Assembly (NCBI GenBank): GCA_001931905.2 | Contig: MSJI02000807.1 | Span: forward strand, 96,310-160,309 | Source of the DNA: Cladosporium sp. IMV 00045 | Taxonomy: Eukaryota; Ascomycota; Dothideomycetes; Cladosporiales; Cladosporiaceae | Reading direction: 5' to 3' | DNA length: 64,000 nt | In this document: in pieces, positions 1 through 10,341 of the stretch | How the letters are laid out: every line of letters starts with the position of its first letter | Position numbering within the stretch: position 1 is the first letter of the stretch | The notes under the pieces: generated by a model | The model's input: the letters and a program-made list of their open reading frames with translations, nothing else | Databases searched by the model: none | Told to the model about the DNA's origin: nothing | Program-made: the position numbers and the translations under genes

Positions 1-1
1 C

Positions 2-286
2 CATTATGAGCATGTTCGTTCTCTTGTGCCGAAAGACCGGCTCCTCGAATACAATGTAAAGGATGGATGGGCTCCATTGTGCAAGTTCCTCAACGTCGAA
101 CACCCTGGGTTCGAATTCCCAAGAGGAAACACGACAGAAACACTCAACAAACGCTTCGAAGCTGCCCTGAAGCTGACGTTGAAGGCGATTTTCAAGCGGC
201 TGGCTTTCCTGGGAATCGGAACACTCGCTCTTGCATACGGCAGCATGTTTCTGTACGGACAGGGGCTGCTTGCGTGGCGAAGATAA
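2..286 (+). CDS. Sulfotransferase-like protein, C-terminal fragment (5' end outside window)
   Basis: An open frame enters from the left edge and stops at 284-286, giving about 94 residues. The first readable residues contain VPKDRLLEYNVKDGW followed by PLCKFL, then FPRGN. This is the usual C-terminal signature of fungal Sulfotransfer_4 (PF17784) P-loop proteins, often mislabelled NAD-dependent epimerases. A hydrophobic segment (FLGIGTLALAYGSMFLYG) lies about 10 residues before the end and fits the C-terminal membrane anchor common in this family. The P-loop and catalytic part lie outside the window, so substrate and activity cannot be judged. It is convergent with the P450 that ends at 464, with a 177-nt gap. 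The family call rests on my recall of conserved C-terminal motifs. Confidence 0.8.
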   Translation, partial: HYEHVRSLVPKDRLLEYNVKDGWAPLCKFLNVEHPGFEFPRGNTTETLNKRFEAALKLTLKAIFKRLAFLGIGTLALAYGSMFLYGQGLLAWRR

Positions 287-463
287 CAATGTAGAAAGCA
301 ATTCTGTTGCTGTGTACTTTGATCCATCTGCTGAGTTGTTTTACACGCATCTGATGAATGTGCCAAAATTGGGAACATAACATACCTGCAAGCATCAAGC
401 GGTTTCTGTAATAAAATGTTTTCAATTCGATGTATAACAATCTAAGTAATGACAAGTGTTGAT

Positions 464-2020
464 TTATCTGTTCCTAAAATGCAAATGAACCCGGGCTCCA
501 TCAGCTGAAGTCATGGACAAGCCCAGCTCTTCTTTCCATGGCTCATCATCAGCAGCCGTCACATTCTCCAACTTCTGCATAAGACGAACGGTCACATAAG
601 ATGCCGTGTTGATGGCGAATTGGTAGCCCAGGCACATGCGAGGGCCAGCCAAGAATGGAATATATGTCCAGTTGGCGGGAGATCCCTCATCCCAACGCTC
701 TGGGCGGAAGGTGTCTGCATCAGGGCCCCAGAACTCTTTCCGCCGGTGAAGGCAATAGAGAGGCACAAGCACCGTTGTTCCTTTCGCCAGAGCGATCGGA
801 GAATGACCGTCTGGACCACCGCCGGCAGGCAGCGTGGTATCTCTAGCTGCAGCACGTAGACTCCATGGAATTGCTGGGTGGCATCGAAGCGACTCGTTGA
901 TACAAGCCCTTAGGTAGGGCATCTGTCTGACGGCTTCGTTGTCAGGCACTGCACCTCCGAGAGTGTCAATTTCCGCTTTGAGCTTCAGCCAGACGCGCTG
1001 GTCTCGGGCGAGCATAAACCACAAATTACTGAGCAAGCTAGCTGTGCTGTCTCTTCCCGCTACAAGTAGATGTAGTGCACCTTTGTGAATATCGTCGGCG
1101 TTGGTAGTACGCTCACAGATTTCGTCTAGGAAGTTCGATTGCTTAACGTCCGTAGCAGGCTTGTCATCTGAGCATGCTTTGCGTTCTTGCTTTCGTTTCA
1201 GCGCAACGTTGACGTAATGCTCAGCGAAGTTCCAAAGCAGCTTGGTATCTCGCCAGTACTGAGGCTGGGGACGCAGGCGATCTGCCCAGCCTAGAGCAAA
1301 TTTCTCGACTGCTGCTCGCTGGGCTCTATCAAAAGCACCGGCGAGCTCTGGTTCGGGAGACACTTCAGAGCTCGATGCGAGTGTGTTGCTGCTGCAACCG
1401 AGCAAATGCGCTGTCGACGAATCCAGGGTGAGCCGAAAGAAGAGGTCCTGTAAATCCACGGCTTGGTCGTCGGATGGAAGATGCTGCTCAAAACGGTCGA
1501 AGTGCTCAGAGTAAATGGTCAGATCTTCCAGAGCTTTTCGATTGAAACTGGGCATCATGAGCTTGCGATGGAATTTCCAGAGAGAACCGTCGGCGGTCAG
1601 GACTCCTGGGCCCACCAAGCCATCGAGAGGGACCTTCCTCGCAGGGCTTGCAATGAAGTCCTCCCAGTTCGTCTTGAGTATAGCTTCGACATTTGCCGGC
1701 TCGATAGTCGTAAGCTTGTTGACTCCCAGGACCTTAGATGTGTAGGTTTTCCCGTAATCGTCAAAGTTGTGTTGAAGCAGCTCCAAGTATTTGTGCTCTT
1801 TCTTCCAGCGCCAACTCTCGTAGATTGTGTCAATGCCAAACTTCCACCATTTCTGCCTTCTTTTTGGTGCTTCCAAACACTCATTCTTCAGCGCGAAATC
1901 ACGGAGTCTGCGTGATCGCTCAAGGCGTTGAAATATCGCATAGCTGCAAAGGACGATAGCCAGCACGACGATGACGAGGTAGCGTGGCACTTCAGCCAAG
2001 TCCTTCGTGTGAGGAGCCAT
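464..2020 (-). CDS. Cytochrome P450, CYP52-like
   Basis: Intronless frame of 518 residues from the ATG at 2020. The frame stays open upstream to 2266, but the ATG at 2020 is directly followed by a membrane anchor (RYLVIVVLAIVLCSYAIF), so it is the better start. P450 landmarks in order: a WxxHRK-like helix C (LWKFHRKLMMPSF), the I-helix oxygen-binding motif AGRDSTA, the ExxR pair in ESLRCHP, a PERW meander, and the heme loop FLAGPRMCLG with the cysteine at about residue 463. AGRD(S/T)TA together with F.AGPR.CLG is characteristic of the CYP52 alkane/fatty-acid omega-hydroxylase clan (CYP52, CYP539, CYP584 and relatives), so a long-chain aliphatic substrate is plausible but inferred. It would be anchored in the ER and need cytochrome P450 reductase. 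It is transcribed divergently from the second P450, which suggests co-regulation. Confidence 0.93.
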   Translation of the reverse strand: MAPHTKDLAEVPRYLVIVVLAIVLCSYAIFQRLERSRRLRDFALKNECLEAPKRRQKWWKFGIDTIYESWRWKKEHKYLELLQHNFDDYGKTYTSKVLGVNKLTTIEPANVEAILKTNWEDFIASPARKVPLDGLVGPGVLTADGSLWKFHRKLMMPSFNRKALEDLTIYSEHFDRFEQHLPSDDQAVDLQDLFFRLTLDSSTAHLLGCSSNTLASSSEVSPEPELAGAFDRAQRAAVEKFALGWADRLRPQPQYWRDTKLLWNFAEHYVNVALKRKQERKACSDDKPATDVKQSNFLDEICERTTNADDIHKGALHLLVAGRDSTASLLSNLWFMLARDQRVWLKLKAEIDTLGGAVPDNEAVRQMPYLRACINESLRCHPAIPWSLRAAARDTTLPAGGGPDGHSPIALAKGTTVLVPLYCLHRRKEFWGPDADTFRPERWDEGSPANWTYIPFLAGPRMCLGYQFAINTASYVTVRLMQKLENVTAADDEPWKEELGLSMTSADGARVHLHFRNR

Positions 2021-2683
2021 TATTGCTTCGAGACGACTCTTAATATGCAAACGAATTGAAGTGGCCTTCCGTTTTGATGATTCGATCGGCGTCCAATTCG
2101 ACTCACAAGATTCATGAACGCAAAGATAACAGATGGTATAGACCTTGAATCGGCCCTTACTACTACGATGGTCCAGGCGCTTGATCGACCAAACGGGTCG
2201 ACTCAATGTGATCATCCAACCGCGTCGGGTTGAGGCTCTGGCGTCTGAGTCAATGATCCATAACATGTTCCACCACGCTCCTGGATACTAACGGTGATTC
2301 GAGATCCGTTGTATACCCATAGCACTGTACCTCCTACTGGGTTGACCCTGATAGTCAAGCCGTTGCCATCTTGATGTGGAAAGTGGATGAGCCTAATGAT
2401 CCGAGCGCAAAGTTTGTGTGGATCTCAAACAAAGCCCCACAGTCCGAGTATACGGGTCCAAAGGCAAAAATGCGGCGTTGATAGAGCTGCAGGGGTGGAT
2501 TCACATGTGAAAATCAATGCTCATCGTTGCATGCAGTATGACGCCGGATCAACATGATTGACCGCTTCAAGCCCGAGCGTCCAGGCCGTAGAGGAATCGA
2601 CGCAAGTAAAGGCACGATTCAGAGTCGCAGCTCCTTGCAGCATTCTTGCACCCTTTCTTCAACAGCAGCATTGAACGGAAGCT
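2021..2683. promoter_or_regulatory. Shared intergenic region between two divergent P450 genes
   Basis: These 663 nt separate the start codons of the two P450 genes and must hold both promoters and leaders. Short open frames cross it but none has coding character. I see no clear TATA box or palindromic regulator site. An upstream ATG at 2554 (plus strand) opens a frame that overlaps the P450 start in another frame, so it is either outside the transcript or an upstream ORF. Confidence 0.5.
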
Positions 2684-4294
2684 ATGCTCGTGGCAACGGC
2701 ACTCGCGGTCACCGCACTACGCCTGGTGCAAGATGTTTACAACGACCAGGTGCAAGCAACGCCTACGTACGCAAGGCTGTTCCTTTACCTAGCCGCCATT
2801 TTATTTCCAATCTTCGCGACGTACCGAATCTTTCTTGCGAAATACTTCAGCCCAAACCGGCATCTTCCAACCGTACAGCAGGGTCCCGTTCTGAGGAGGC
2901 TTTTCAAGGAACCTAACAGCATCGATTTCTTGCGCTGGATTGAAGAGATACCCAACGATGGTTTGATTCGTTTCCACGGCGTTCTCAACGGCGAAAGGCT
3001 TCTAGTCACAACCACCGAGGGCACTAGAATAGTCCACGAAGGCGACACGAAGGACTTTCATCGCCCTCCAGCTGCTAAGGCAATTCTTACCAGGCTCACA
3101 GGCGGCGCCATATTCGCTGCCGAAGGACGCGAACATGCCGCTCAACGCAAAGAAATGGTGCCTGCGTTCAAGCATCGTCATCTGAAGGAGCTATACCCTA
3201 CCTTCTGGTCGAAGACAGTAGAGCTGGTGCGCTCGCTACAGGCGCATCGTGAGACTGTTCCAGATGAGAGCGTCATCGAGATCGATGACTGGGTGTCTCG
3301 TGGTACCCTCGATGCCATCGCTCTCGCAGGCTTCGGTTTCGACTTCAACTCCATTGCGCAGCCGGGCTCGGAACTTGTACGCAAGTATCGTACTGCCTTC
3401 CTCCCAGGCAAAAGCGCTGCAAGAATTCGCATTCTGGCCAACTTCGTGCCAATCAAGCTGCTATTCAGATTGCCCATGAAGAGGAACCGTGACGCCAAAG
3501 CATGCATCGAGGCGATTCGCTCTGCAACTTACGATGTGGTTCACAGGCGAGCAAACGAAGCGCTTGCCGAAAAGCAGAAGCGTCAAGATATTCTTAGCGT
3601 GATGCTAGAGTCGCCGCTCTTCCAAGGAAAGACCGATTTGATCGTGTCTCAATGTATGGCCTTGCTCGCAGCAGGCCATGAAGCATCAGCGTTAGCGCTT
3701 GGCTGGACTCTCTTCGAGCTGTCCAAGGATCACAAGCGCCAGCAGAAGCTTCGTGAAGAAGTTCGCGCAAATTTGCCATCGCCAGACTCTGGCATTTCCA
3801 TCGACGCCAGCCAGGTGGACCGTTTGGAGTATCTGGAGGCTGTTGTGCAAGAATCACTACGCAAATGGGGCCCGGTTCCCCGCCAGACACGTGTGTCACC
3901 TCGTGACATGGCAGTCTCTGGTCATGTCGTGCCGAAGAATACTCCCCTCGTAGTGAGCTTCTATGCCATGAACAGGATGCAAGAGAACTGGGGCCCAGAT
4001 GCGGGGGAGTTTGTGCCAGAAAGGTGGCTCGGGGGCAACAAGTCCCTCGGCGGCTCGAAGGACAGATTCTGCTTCTCAACATTCTCTCATGGCGCCAGAA
4101 GCTGCATCGGCCAGAGATTTGCGCATTACGAGGTCCTGGTCTTCTTGGCAGGTCTCGTGGGGGCATTCGAGTGGTCTTTCGTGAACAAAGAAGGGCTACC
4201 AAGAGGTACCGTCGAGGCTGACCATGACTCGACTGTTATGCTGAAGGTCGCCGGAGGACTGCAGCTCGCCGTGAAACCAGTCGACGGTTGGTGA
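2684..4294 (+). CDS. Cytochrome P450 monooxygenase
   Basis: Intronless frame of 536 residues. The N-terminus carries a membrane segment at about residues 25-50 (ARLFLYLAAILFPIFATYRIF). P450 landmarks: an HAAQRKEMVPAF helix C region, the I-helix AAGHEAS (acid and Ser in place of the commoner AGxxT), the ExxR in ESLRKWGPVPRQTR, VPERW, and the heme-binding loop FSHGARSCIG with cysteine at about residue 474, near the C-terminus as expected. The AGHEAS/FSHGARSCIG combination resembles fungal CYP3/CYP4-like clans; I cannot assign a family number. The length is typical of a microsomal fungal P450. It lies between a divergent CYP52-like gene and an MFS permease on the same strand, an arrangement seen in catabolic or secondary-metabolite clusters. 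The substrate is unknown. Confidence 0.93.
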   Translation: MLVATALAVTALRLVQDVYNDQVQATPTYARLFLYLAAILFPIFATYRIFLAKYFSPNRHLPTVQQGPVLRRLFKEPNSIDFLRWIEEIPNDGLIRFHGVLNGERLLVTTTEGTRIVHEGDTKDFHRPPAAKAILTRLTGGAIFAAEGREHAAQRKEMVPAFKHRHLKELYPTFWSKTVELVRSLQAHRETVPDESVIEIDDWVSRGTLDAIALAGFGFDFNSIAQPGSELVRKYRTAFLPGKSAARIRILANFVPIKLLFRLPMKRNRDAKACIEAIRSATYDVVHRRANEALAEKQKRQDILSVMLESPLFQGKTDLIVSQCMALLAAGHEASALALGWTLFELSKDHKRQQKLREEVRANLPSPDSGISIDASQVDRLEYLEAVVQESLRKWGPVPRQTRVSPRDMAVSGHVVPKNTPLVVSFYAMNRMQENWGPDAGEFVPERWLGGNKSLGGSKDRFCFSTFSHGARSCIGQRFAHYEVLVFLAGLVGAFEWSFVNKEGLPRGTVEADHDSTVMLKVAGGLQLAVKPVDGW

Positions 4295-4711
4295 GCGTGA
4301 GACTCTTATCATGATTGCCAGTGGGACCTTGGCGGTGATATGGCAAGGCCAAGGTCGGAATAAAGCATAGATACCTGTGCAATGCAGGCCTGCCCACGCT
4401 TGGCCTCTGATAGCTTGTATGTATGCTCGATGTAACGTCGCCCAAATGATATCTTGATAAAGTGCAATGCAAGTTCCTTGGTATGTAGATAGGCGCCCCC
4501 TCATGTGGCCTGTGTTGTGTTCCCCATGCCGAACTTTGCTCTGCGGGGAAAAAAGATTCGTCCCGTGACTGCACATCATCACCCTTTCAGATAAGGAACA
4601 TGGCCTCGGCAAAGGAACATGTATCTGATACCAAGGACCTATTTAACAGCGGGGTTTTTCTCTGGCGTACTGAGTTGAGCCTCATCAATTGATTTAGAAT
4701 ATCATTTCGAA

Positions 4712-6211
4712 ATGGGTTTTTTCCATCGATTGCGAGTCGCTGTCTGGGGCGTGCCGCCAGATACTGCGGCGGAACGACGTTTATTGTTCAAGATTGATTT
4801 CTTCATCTTGACTTATGTCTGCCTCATGTACTGGGTCAATTACCTTGACAGAGCAAACTTGAACAATGCCTATGTCTCAGGCGCACGAGAGGATTTGAAC
4901 TTCAAGGGCACCCAGCTCAACCAAATCAACACCATCTTTTACGGCGGCTATCTCCTGGGTACGTATTTACTAACATAGACTTGCGATTAAGCATTCTGGC
5001 TGACAAGCTCAATAACAGGTCAAGTTCCAAACAACTTAATATTGCAGAAGATTCGTCCTGGATTATGGCTCCCATTCACCTGCGTTGCTTGGGGCCTTCT
5101 GACACTTGGCACTGCTTTCGTCCACCATCCCTGGCAAATCATGGTCATCCGCTTCTTCCAGGGTATTTTCGAAGCCAGCTGCTTTGTTGGCGTACAATGG
5201 ATTCTTGGATCCTGGTACAAGCCTGAAGAAATCGGCAAGCGCACGGCTATTTTCACCAGCTCAGGCCTTGTTGGCACGCTGTTCAGCGGCATTATGCAGG
5301 GTGCAATTCACAAGAACCTCGACGGCGTTTCTGGATTTGCTGGCTGGCGGTGGCTTTTTGTCATCGATTCGCTGATAACTTTTCCAATTGCGGCCTATGG
5401 CTTTCTCTGTTTCCCGGACACCCCGACCAGCACCAAAGCAGCCTACTTCACCCCCGAAGAGCGCGTGCTCGCCGTCGAACGGCTTCCAGAAGTCGTGCTC
5501 AACCGCGGCCATCTGGGCATGAGTTTGATCCGCCGGGTAGTTTTGTCCTGGCAATGGTGGGCTTTTGTCCTTCTCTGGATCGCAAACTCCAACACGGAGA
5601 TGTACTCTTCCAACGCAATTTTCCAGCTGTTGCTGCAGTCGACTGGCGAATACTCGGTCGAGCAAACAAACTATATTCCGAGCTCCGTGAGCGGGATGGG
5701 TGTCGTTGCAACATTGACCCTCGGCTGGTACACGGACTGGGCGCCCTCACGCAGATGGCACGTTGGCGTCTTACTTTCCATCACCGCTATCGTTTCCGGC
5801 GCCCTGATGCTCGGTGCACCCACACGAGCCGCCAAGTTCGCTGCACTGATTCTCAATGGATGTCAATTCGCCGGCCAAACCGTCATGTTTGCTTGGGCCA
5901 ACGATGTCTTGCGCAGCGACGATGCGCAGCGAGCCATTGTCATCGCAAGCATGAACATGTTCGCGCAAGCGTTCTATATGTTCTGGAGCATTCTGTTTTA
6001 CAACGCTGCACAAGCGCCAGATTGGTTCGCGGGCAACATTGCCATGATCGTCATGGGGGTCTGTTTGTTTGCGACGACAATGCTATGCTTCTATCTGCAG
6101 CGGAGAGACGCTGTCCTCCTCGGTGTTGTGAGCACAAGGCGGGGGCAGCAGGGCGACTCTAAGGATGCAACAGTGATTGGGGCAAAAGAAGACGGCTCGA
6201 TCAGCGCGTAG
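4712..6211 (+). CDS. MFS permease, anion:cation symporter (allantoate/pantothenate permease-like) family
   Basis: Spliced as 4712-4958 and 5019-6211, giving 479 residues. The 60-nt intron starts GTACGT, contains TTACTAAC and ends CAG; splicing joins YLLG to QVPNNLILQ, a junction conserved in this family. Near the start, KIDFFILTYVCLMYWVNYLD followed by RANLNNAYVSG is the hallmark first transmembrane segment of DAL5/FEN2/Liz1-type carriers. About twelve hydrophobic segments follow, with a degenerate MFS loop (LGWYTDWAPSRRW) between the halves. Members take up organic anions such as allantoate, pantothenate, nicotinate or biotin at the plasma membrane; the specific substrate cannot be read from sequence. 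It sits between the second P450 (same strand) and the flavin monooxygenase (convergent), consistent with transport for the same oxidative pathway. Confidence 0.92.
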
Positions 6212-6328
6212 ATAAGACGACCAAGTCTTGTATTCCTGTGAATAGAAATCTACCCGTTCTTCAAACGCAGACGACCCCAGTGTCAGCAAGGTTTTGCAAT
6301 CAGCTTAGAATCTTCAGAGAGAGACCTC

Positions 6329-8594
6329 TCAAAATCTCCTTTCGATCCCCTCCCCTTCCGCCAACGCCTTCTCCCTCTCCCTCTCCTTCTCCTCAGCAGC
6401 CAACTCTCTCAAAGCCTTCACATCGCCCCCACAAGCCTCAAACCACTTCGGATCGACGTTGCTGAGGGCCAAATACGGGCTACAGTCCGCATTCGCAGGC
6501 CCCTTGCGGTTCTCGACAGTCCAGCCCAAGCCCAAAAACTCCCACGGGTTCTTGGAGAAGCTTGCAATGTCAAAGTCTTCGTAGCGCGGCACGCCCAGCA
6601 GTTTCATGTAGTGGTTCGAGGAGCCGGGGTAGACGGCGTTGACGCGGCCGGTCGCGTTGTTCTTGTACCAGCTGCGGCAGCTGTCTTTCCATACGGTGTG
6701 TTTCACCCATTCCTGTGTGAGAGGAGGGGAGACCAGTTAACATTTGGTAAGTGACGTTCATTCGAGGAGACGCATACCTGGACGTGTTCGTTAAACTGGT
6801 CTGTGATTTGCTGTTTCGGAGACCAGCTGCGCAGGTTCTCGTTTTGCATCTTCTTGATCCATTGAATTGCATACTCGCTGACTGTTTGCAATGGGCCCAT
6901 CACACTGCCATCTGTGATCTAGTTGTCAGCTTCACGTAATCAAACGCCAAACCGTCTGAGGGCGTTTGGCATACTGTAGGATTGTCAGCTAGAATTCAAG
7001 CAGAGAATGTACCGTCCGGTCGTCTCCAACTCACCTCTCCACCGGCCAACTAGGACCAATATACGTAATGAAGTTGGGCATGTCAGGCACACAGACGCCC
7101 AAGTAGCCTTCAGGACAAACCTTCCATTTCTCAGCCAGATCGACGCCGTCTTTGCCCACGATCGGGAATCTTGGTCGGTAAGAGACGTCGAAGCCAGTGG
7201 CGCACACAATCGTGTCGACCTTTCTCTCCACGCCGTCTTCTCCGACAACGCCATCTTCCGTGCAGCTGACCACGGGCGTAAAGTGTACATCTACGTTCTC
7301 CTCTTGGATGGCGACCATGTATGGGTCGCCAGGCGTAATGCGTCGGCAGCCAACTCTGTTCAAAGGGAAAGGTCTCAATTAGTTGATCGTTTCAACCACT
7401 AGGTTTAATCCCATCTGCACTTACCCGAAGTTCGGCGTGAAGCCCTTCAGCAACCGCTCATCTTTGATAAACTCGGCCATGCGAGCCTTGAACATCTCCT
7501 TCGCGGCATTCTGCGTCTCGGTGCCCTCGTAGAAAGCTCCCCAAAGACCATTGACCTGATCCTCGATATCCTTGGCGTGAGCGACAAGCGACTTGGGATC
7601 ATTGCGAAAAGTATCACGCTCCTCCTGCGAGTACTCCTTGTTTTGACCGTAGTTATTCGCGATCTGAACAAACCAAACGCCCGTGCGGACGAAGATGTCG
7701 ATGTGTTTGGCATGCGGCTGCATGGTCGGCACGGTCTGAATGGACGATGCGCCGGAGCCGATGACTGCGACTCGGTCGTTGGCCCATTCCTCTTTCTGGT
7801 AGTCTTTGGGCCAGCGGGCGGTGTGGACGACTTTGCCCTTGAACTGGTCCTTCAAGCCGGGGATGTCCGGCCATTTGTAGTTGTTCAATATGCCTGTGCC
7901 GTGCAATAACACATGGCAGTGGTCCTCAAACTCCCTCGGCTCTTGTCCCGGTTTCTGTTCGCGCAGCTTGACGAGCCATTCGCCTGTGTCTTCTTTCCAG
8001 TAACAGCCGATGACTTCCGTGTGGAATTGCATGTATTTCCTGAGGTCGAAGGTCTTCACGATCTTCTCCAGGTAGGCAAAAATGTCGGGCGATTTGGAGA
8101 AGAATTGAGGCCAATCGGGATTCTGCGCTGCTATGTGAGCAAGTTTCCTCTCATCTGATGCAAATCACGCGATGCTCACCAAAGCCCAATTGTAAGTGTA
8201 GGCATGTGATGGAATATCACAAGCACAGCTACAAATGTCAGCTTATTGACAGACCACACTAGTAAGCTACCACCCACCCCGGGTATCTATTCTCCAGCCA
8301 AGTCCCTGTACAACGTCAGACAACCGTGGTAAGACCTGTGCAGGTCGAGGGGGTTTCCTTACCAGCGATCTCTTCGTTCTTTTCGTAAATGACATGTTCA
8401 ACGTTGCCGCACAACTTTTGAATCTCATACGCCATGAGAATGCCACTGACACCAGCACCGATGCTCAAGACCTTCAAGCGGCGGTTCTGGGGATCCATCC
8501 ATGTGGCATCTTGCCTGATGTTGTAGCCCGACGAGCCCGGTTGGGAGTAGTCAATTTTGCCGCCAGCTGCGACTGCGTTGAGATCCGGCGCCAT
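6329..8594 (-). CDS. Baeyer-Villiger-type FAD/NADPH monooxygenase
   Basis: Seven-exon model, highest coordinate first: 8594-8363, 8305-8278, 8228-8180, 8122-7425, 7355-7035, 6904-6778 (or from 6918), 6712-6329; about 612 residues. All exon phases fit, including 28-nt and 49-nt exons that restore the conserved [20 protein letters not shown] stretch. Motifs in order: FAD Rossmann (GAGVSG), the Baeyer-Villiger fingerprint [12 protein letters not shown] (FxGxxxHxxxWP), NADPH Rossmann (GSGASS), [11 protein letters not shown] and CATGFD. Such enzymes insert oxygen next to a ketone carbonyl to give esters or lactones, using FAD and NADPH; the substrate is unknown. The 7035 donor has a strong GTGAGT, but using GTGGAG with the acceptor at 6918 gives a junction (SWP-ITDGS) closer to family length, so that splice site is uncertain. 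Convergent with the MFS permease (117 nt apart). Confidence 0.9.
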
Positions 8595-9310
8595 GATAGA
8601 TCGATTCGAAGTGGTTCTATCAAGTAAGACACAATTGTTGAAGGGAGGTGATAGAGTTCATTAAAGGATCCCAGGTCATACTTATACTCATGTCGCTTGC
8701 CCTAAGCAATTACGCGCAGCTCATACGAGCAAACAACTCCCTGTCATCGAACCTCGGCATTTTCAGCGGAAGAGATCATTGCGACCCCTCTCTTGATAGT
8801 CTAAGGTGCTGTATAAAGGTAACGGGGAAGGTGCTCGCATGCGAGGCATCGTAGCGAAGCTGGTGACAGAGTGGGGTTGAAGCGGGGTGGATGTGACGGG
8901 AGCGCCATGTTCCGTTCACTACTCGACTGAAACTAACGAAATGTCATCTAATTGTCATGAGAGGATAGAGCTGCCACTTGCACTATCTTTTGTGCTGCTT
9001 GATGTCCGATTGGGGCGTTGAATTGCCGCCGAGTCTTATGCATTGGACATATCAGCACGACAGCCGACGAGCTTGAGGCATCCCTAGCTATTGTGCCTCC
9101 GACCAGCCTGTTCTCACAACTGTCTCAAAAAAGGGAATCTTCAGCGCCGCGCTTACAGCGAGTCGGATTCCGTGTCTCCAAGAAAGTTGAGAGCCTGTTG
9201 ATGACTTCTTGGCGCGTTGTAATCAAACATCGCCTCCATGACTGCCTGAGGACTGTGTGAAAGTTTTCATCGAGGTACTAGAGCACATGAACGACGAAGA
9301 TCCACTCGCT
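8595..9310. other. Intergenic region upstream of the flavin monooxygenase
   Basis: About 0.7 kb holding the monooxygenase promoter and the 3' end of the HAD gene. Only short frames cross it, none with recognisable coding character. No repeat or RNA gene seen. Confidence 0.5.
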
Positions 9311-10341
9311 TCAAGCAGCACTGACATGCCCTTCCTGCAGCCGCTCGAGAAGGTTCGCAATCTCCTCGAAGTCATTCGCCCACAGAAGACCGCCTGGCCC
9401 ATCTTTAATGCATTGATCGGACCAGGAATTACAACTGCTGACGTGCCGAACTTCGTAACCGGTGCGAGTGAGCAGATCAGCCAGTTCCTTGGAACTCGAA
9501 CTCATCGGGTCGTTCCTGACGCAAATACCTAGACCTGCTGCAAGTAGACATCTGAGATCTGTGGGCGAATCGCCCACGTAGACGTTTTGCATGTCCTTTT
9601 GGTACGACGAGACAAGGTTGCGGTGCTTGTCGTCAGTGGTTCGAGTGCTCGAGGACCCGTCGCTGTTTATGCGACCAGATGCACCATCTGGGTTCTCGAG
9701 ACCTTCCAAGTCATTGGCTGTGATCGTCATTCCTTCGATTACGGTACTGACTTCTGGATCGAGATTCGCACGGTGAGCAGCGTTTCTCATTGTTGCGCGG
9801 ATGAATGTCTCGCTCCAATTGACACTGTTGATAGAAATGTGCAAACCAGGCTGGGTAGAGTCCGAACTATGACCAGGTTGATGGGGCCTAGATTCCAGAA
9901 AAGCCTCTCCCACCCATTCCGAAAAGTAATCCGTTCATTCCGTAGTAACGAGTCTGATGCTCTCTGGATATCATCCTTGGTCACGTGGCGAAAGAAGCCC
10001 GATCCTTCGACTCTAGCGGCGCTGGCTGTTTCAACTTTCGCAAGACTCGTCAACCAGGCAATCTCTTCCCTGATGTCTTTGCGATCCTGTTGCTTCGGGA
10101 AATAATCCTGTTCGTGGGCTGTATAGTCATCCATCCATGCTGTTCCGAATCCCTTGAAAGTCTCGGATCCTGTGGGCTTTCTGCCTAGACGAACATCTCG
10201 AGCATCCGCAATGGCTCCATATGCAAACATCGTGTCTCTGTTTGTGATAGTTCCATCAAAGTCCAGCATGAGGTGGATCGGCAGTCGTTGTCCTGGTTTA
10301 GATGTTGCCATTGTGCGAAGGAGGGACGTACTCATTCCCAT
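9311..10341 (-). CDS. HAD-superfamily phosphatase-like protein
   Basis: Two frames together make a HAD hydrolase. The first half has motif I as HLMLDFDGTITNRDT, with the nucleophile and acid aspartates of DxDGT, just after the ATG cluster at 10341, 10335 and 10311. The second half has ISINSVNWSETFIRA (motif II-like) and the metal-binding motif VYVGDSPTDLRCLL plus AGLGI. The frames can be joined by a possible 89-nt intron (9825-9913, GTGGGA...CAG), giving 313 residues in phase. However, this removes GWERLF-like residues conserved in relatives, and a single-base shift near 9897 would keep them. The family resembles MtnX/phosphoserine-phosphatase-type HADs, which hydrolyse small phosphorylated metabolites; the actual substrate is unknown. 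No mitochondrial or secretion signal is clear. Confidence 0.75.

Noticed and set aside
104..119. T-loop-like GGGTTCGAATTCCC
   Set aside because: Lies inside the coding frame of the sulfotransferase-like gene and has no tRNA cloverleaf around it.
2021..2266. 82-codon N-terminal extension of the CYP52-like P450
   Set aside because: No membrane or family resemblance; the ATG at 2020 directly precedes the anchor helix.
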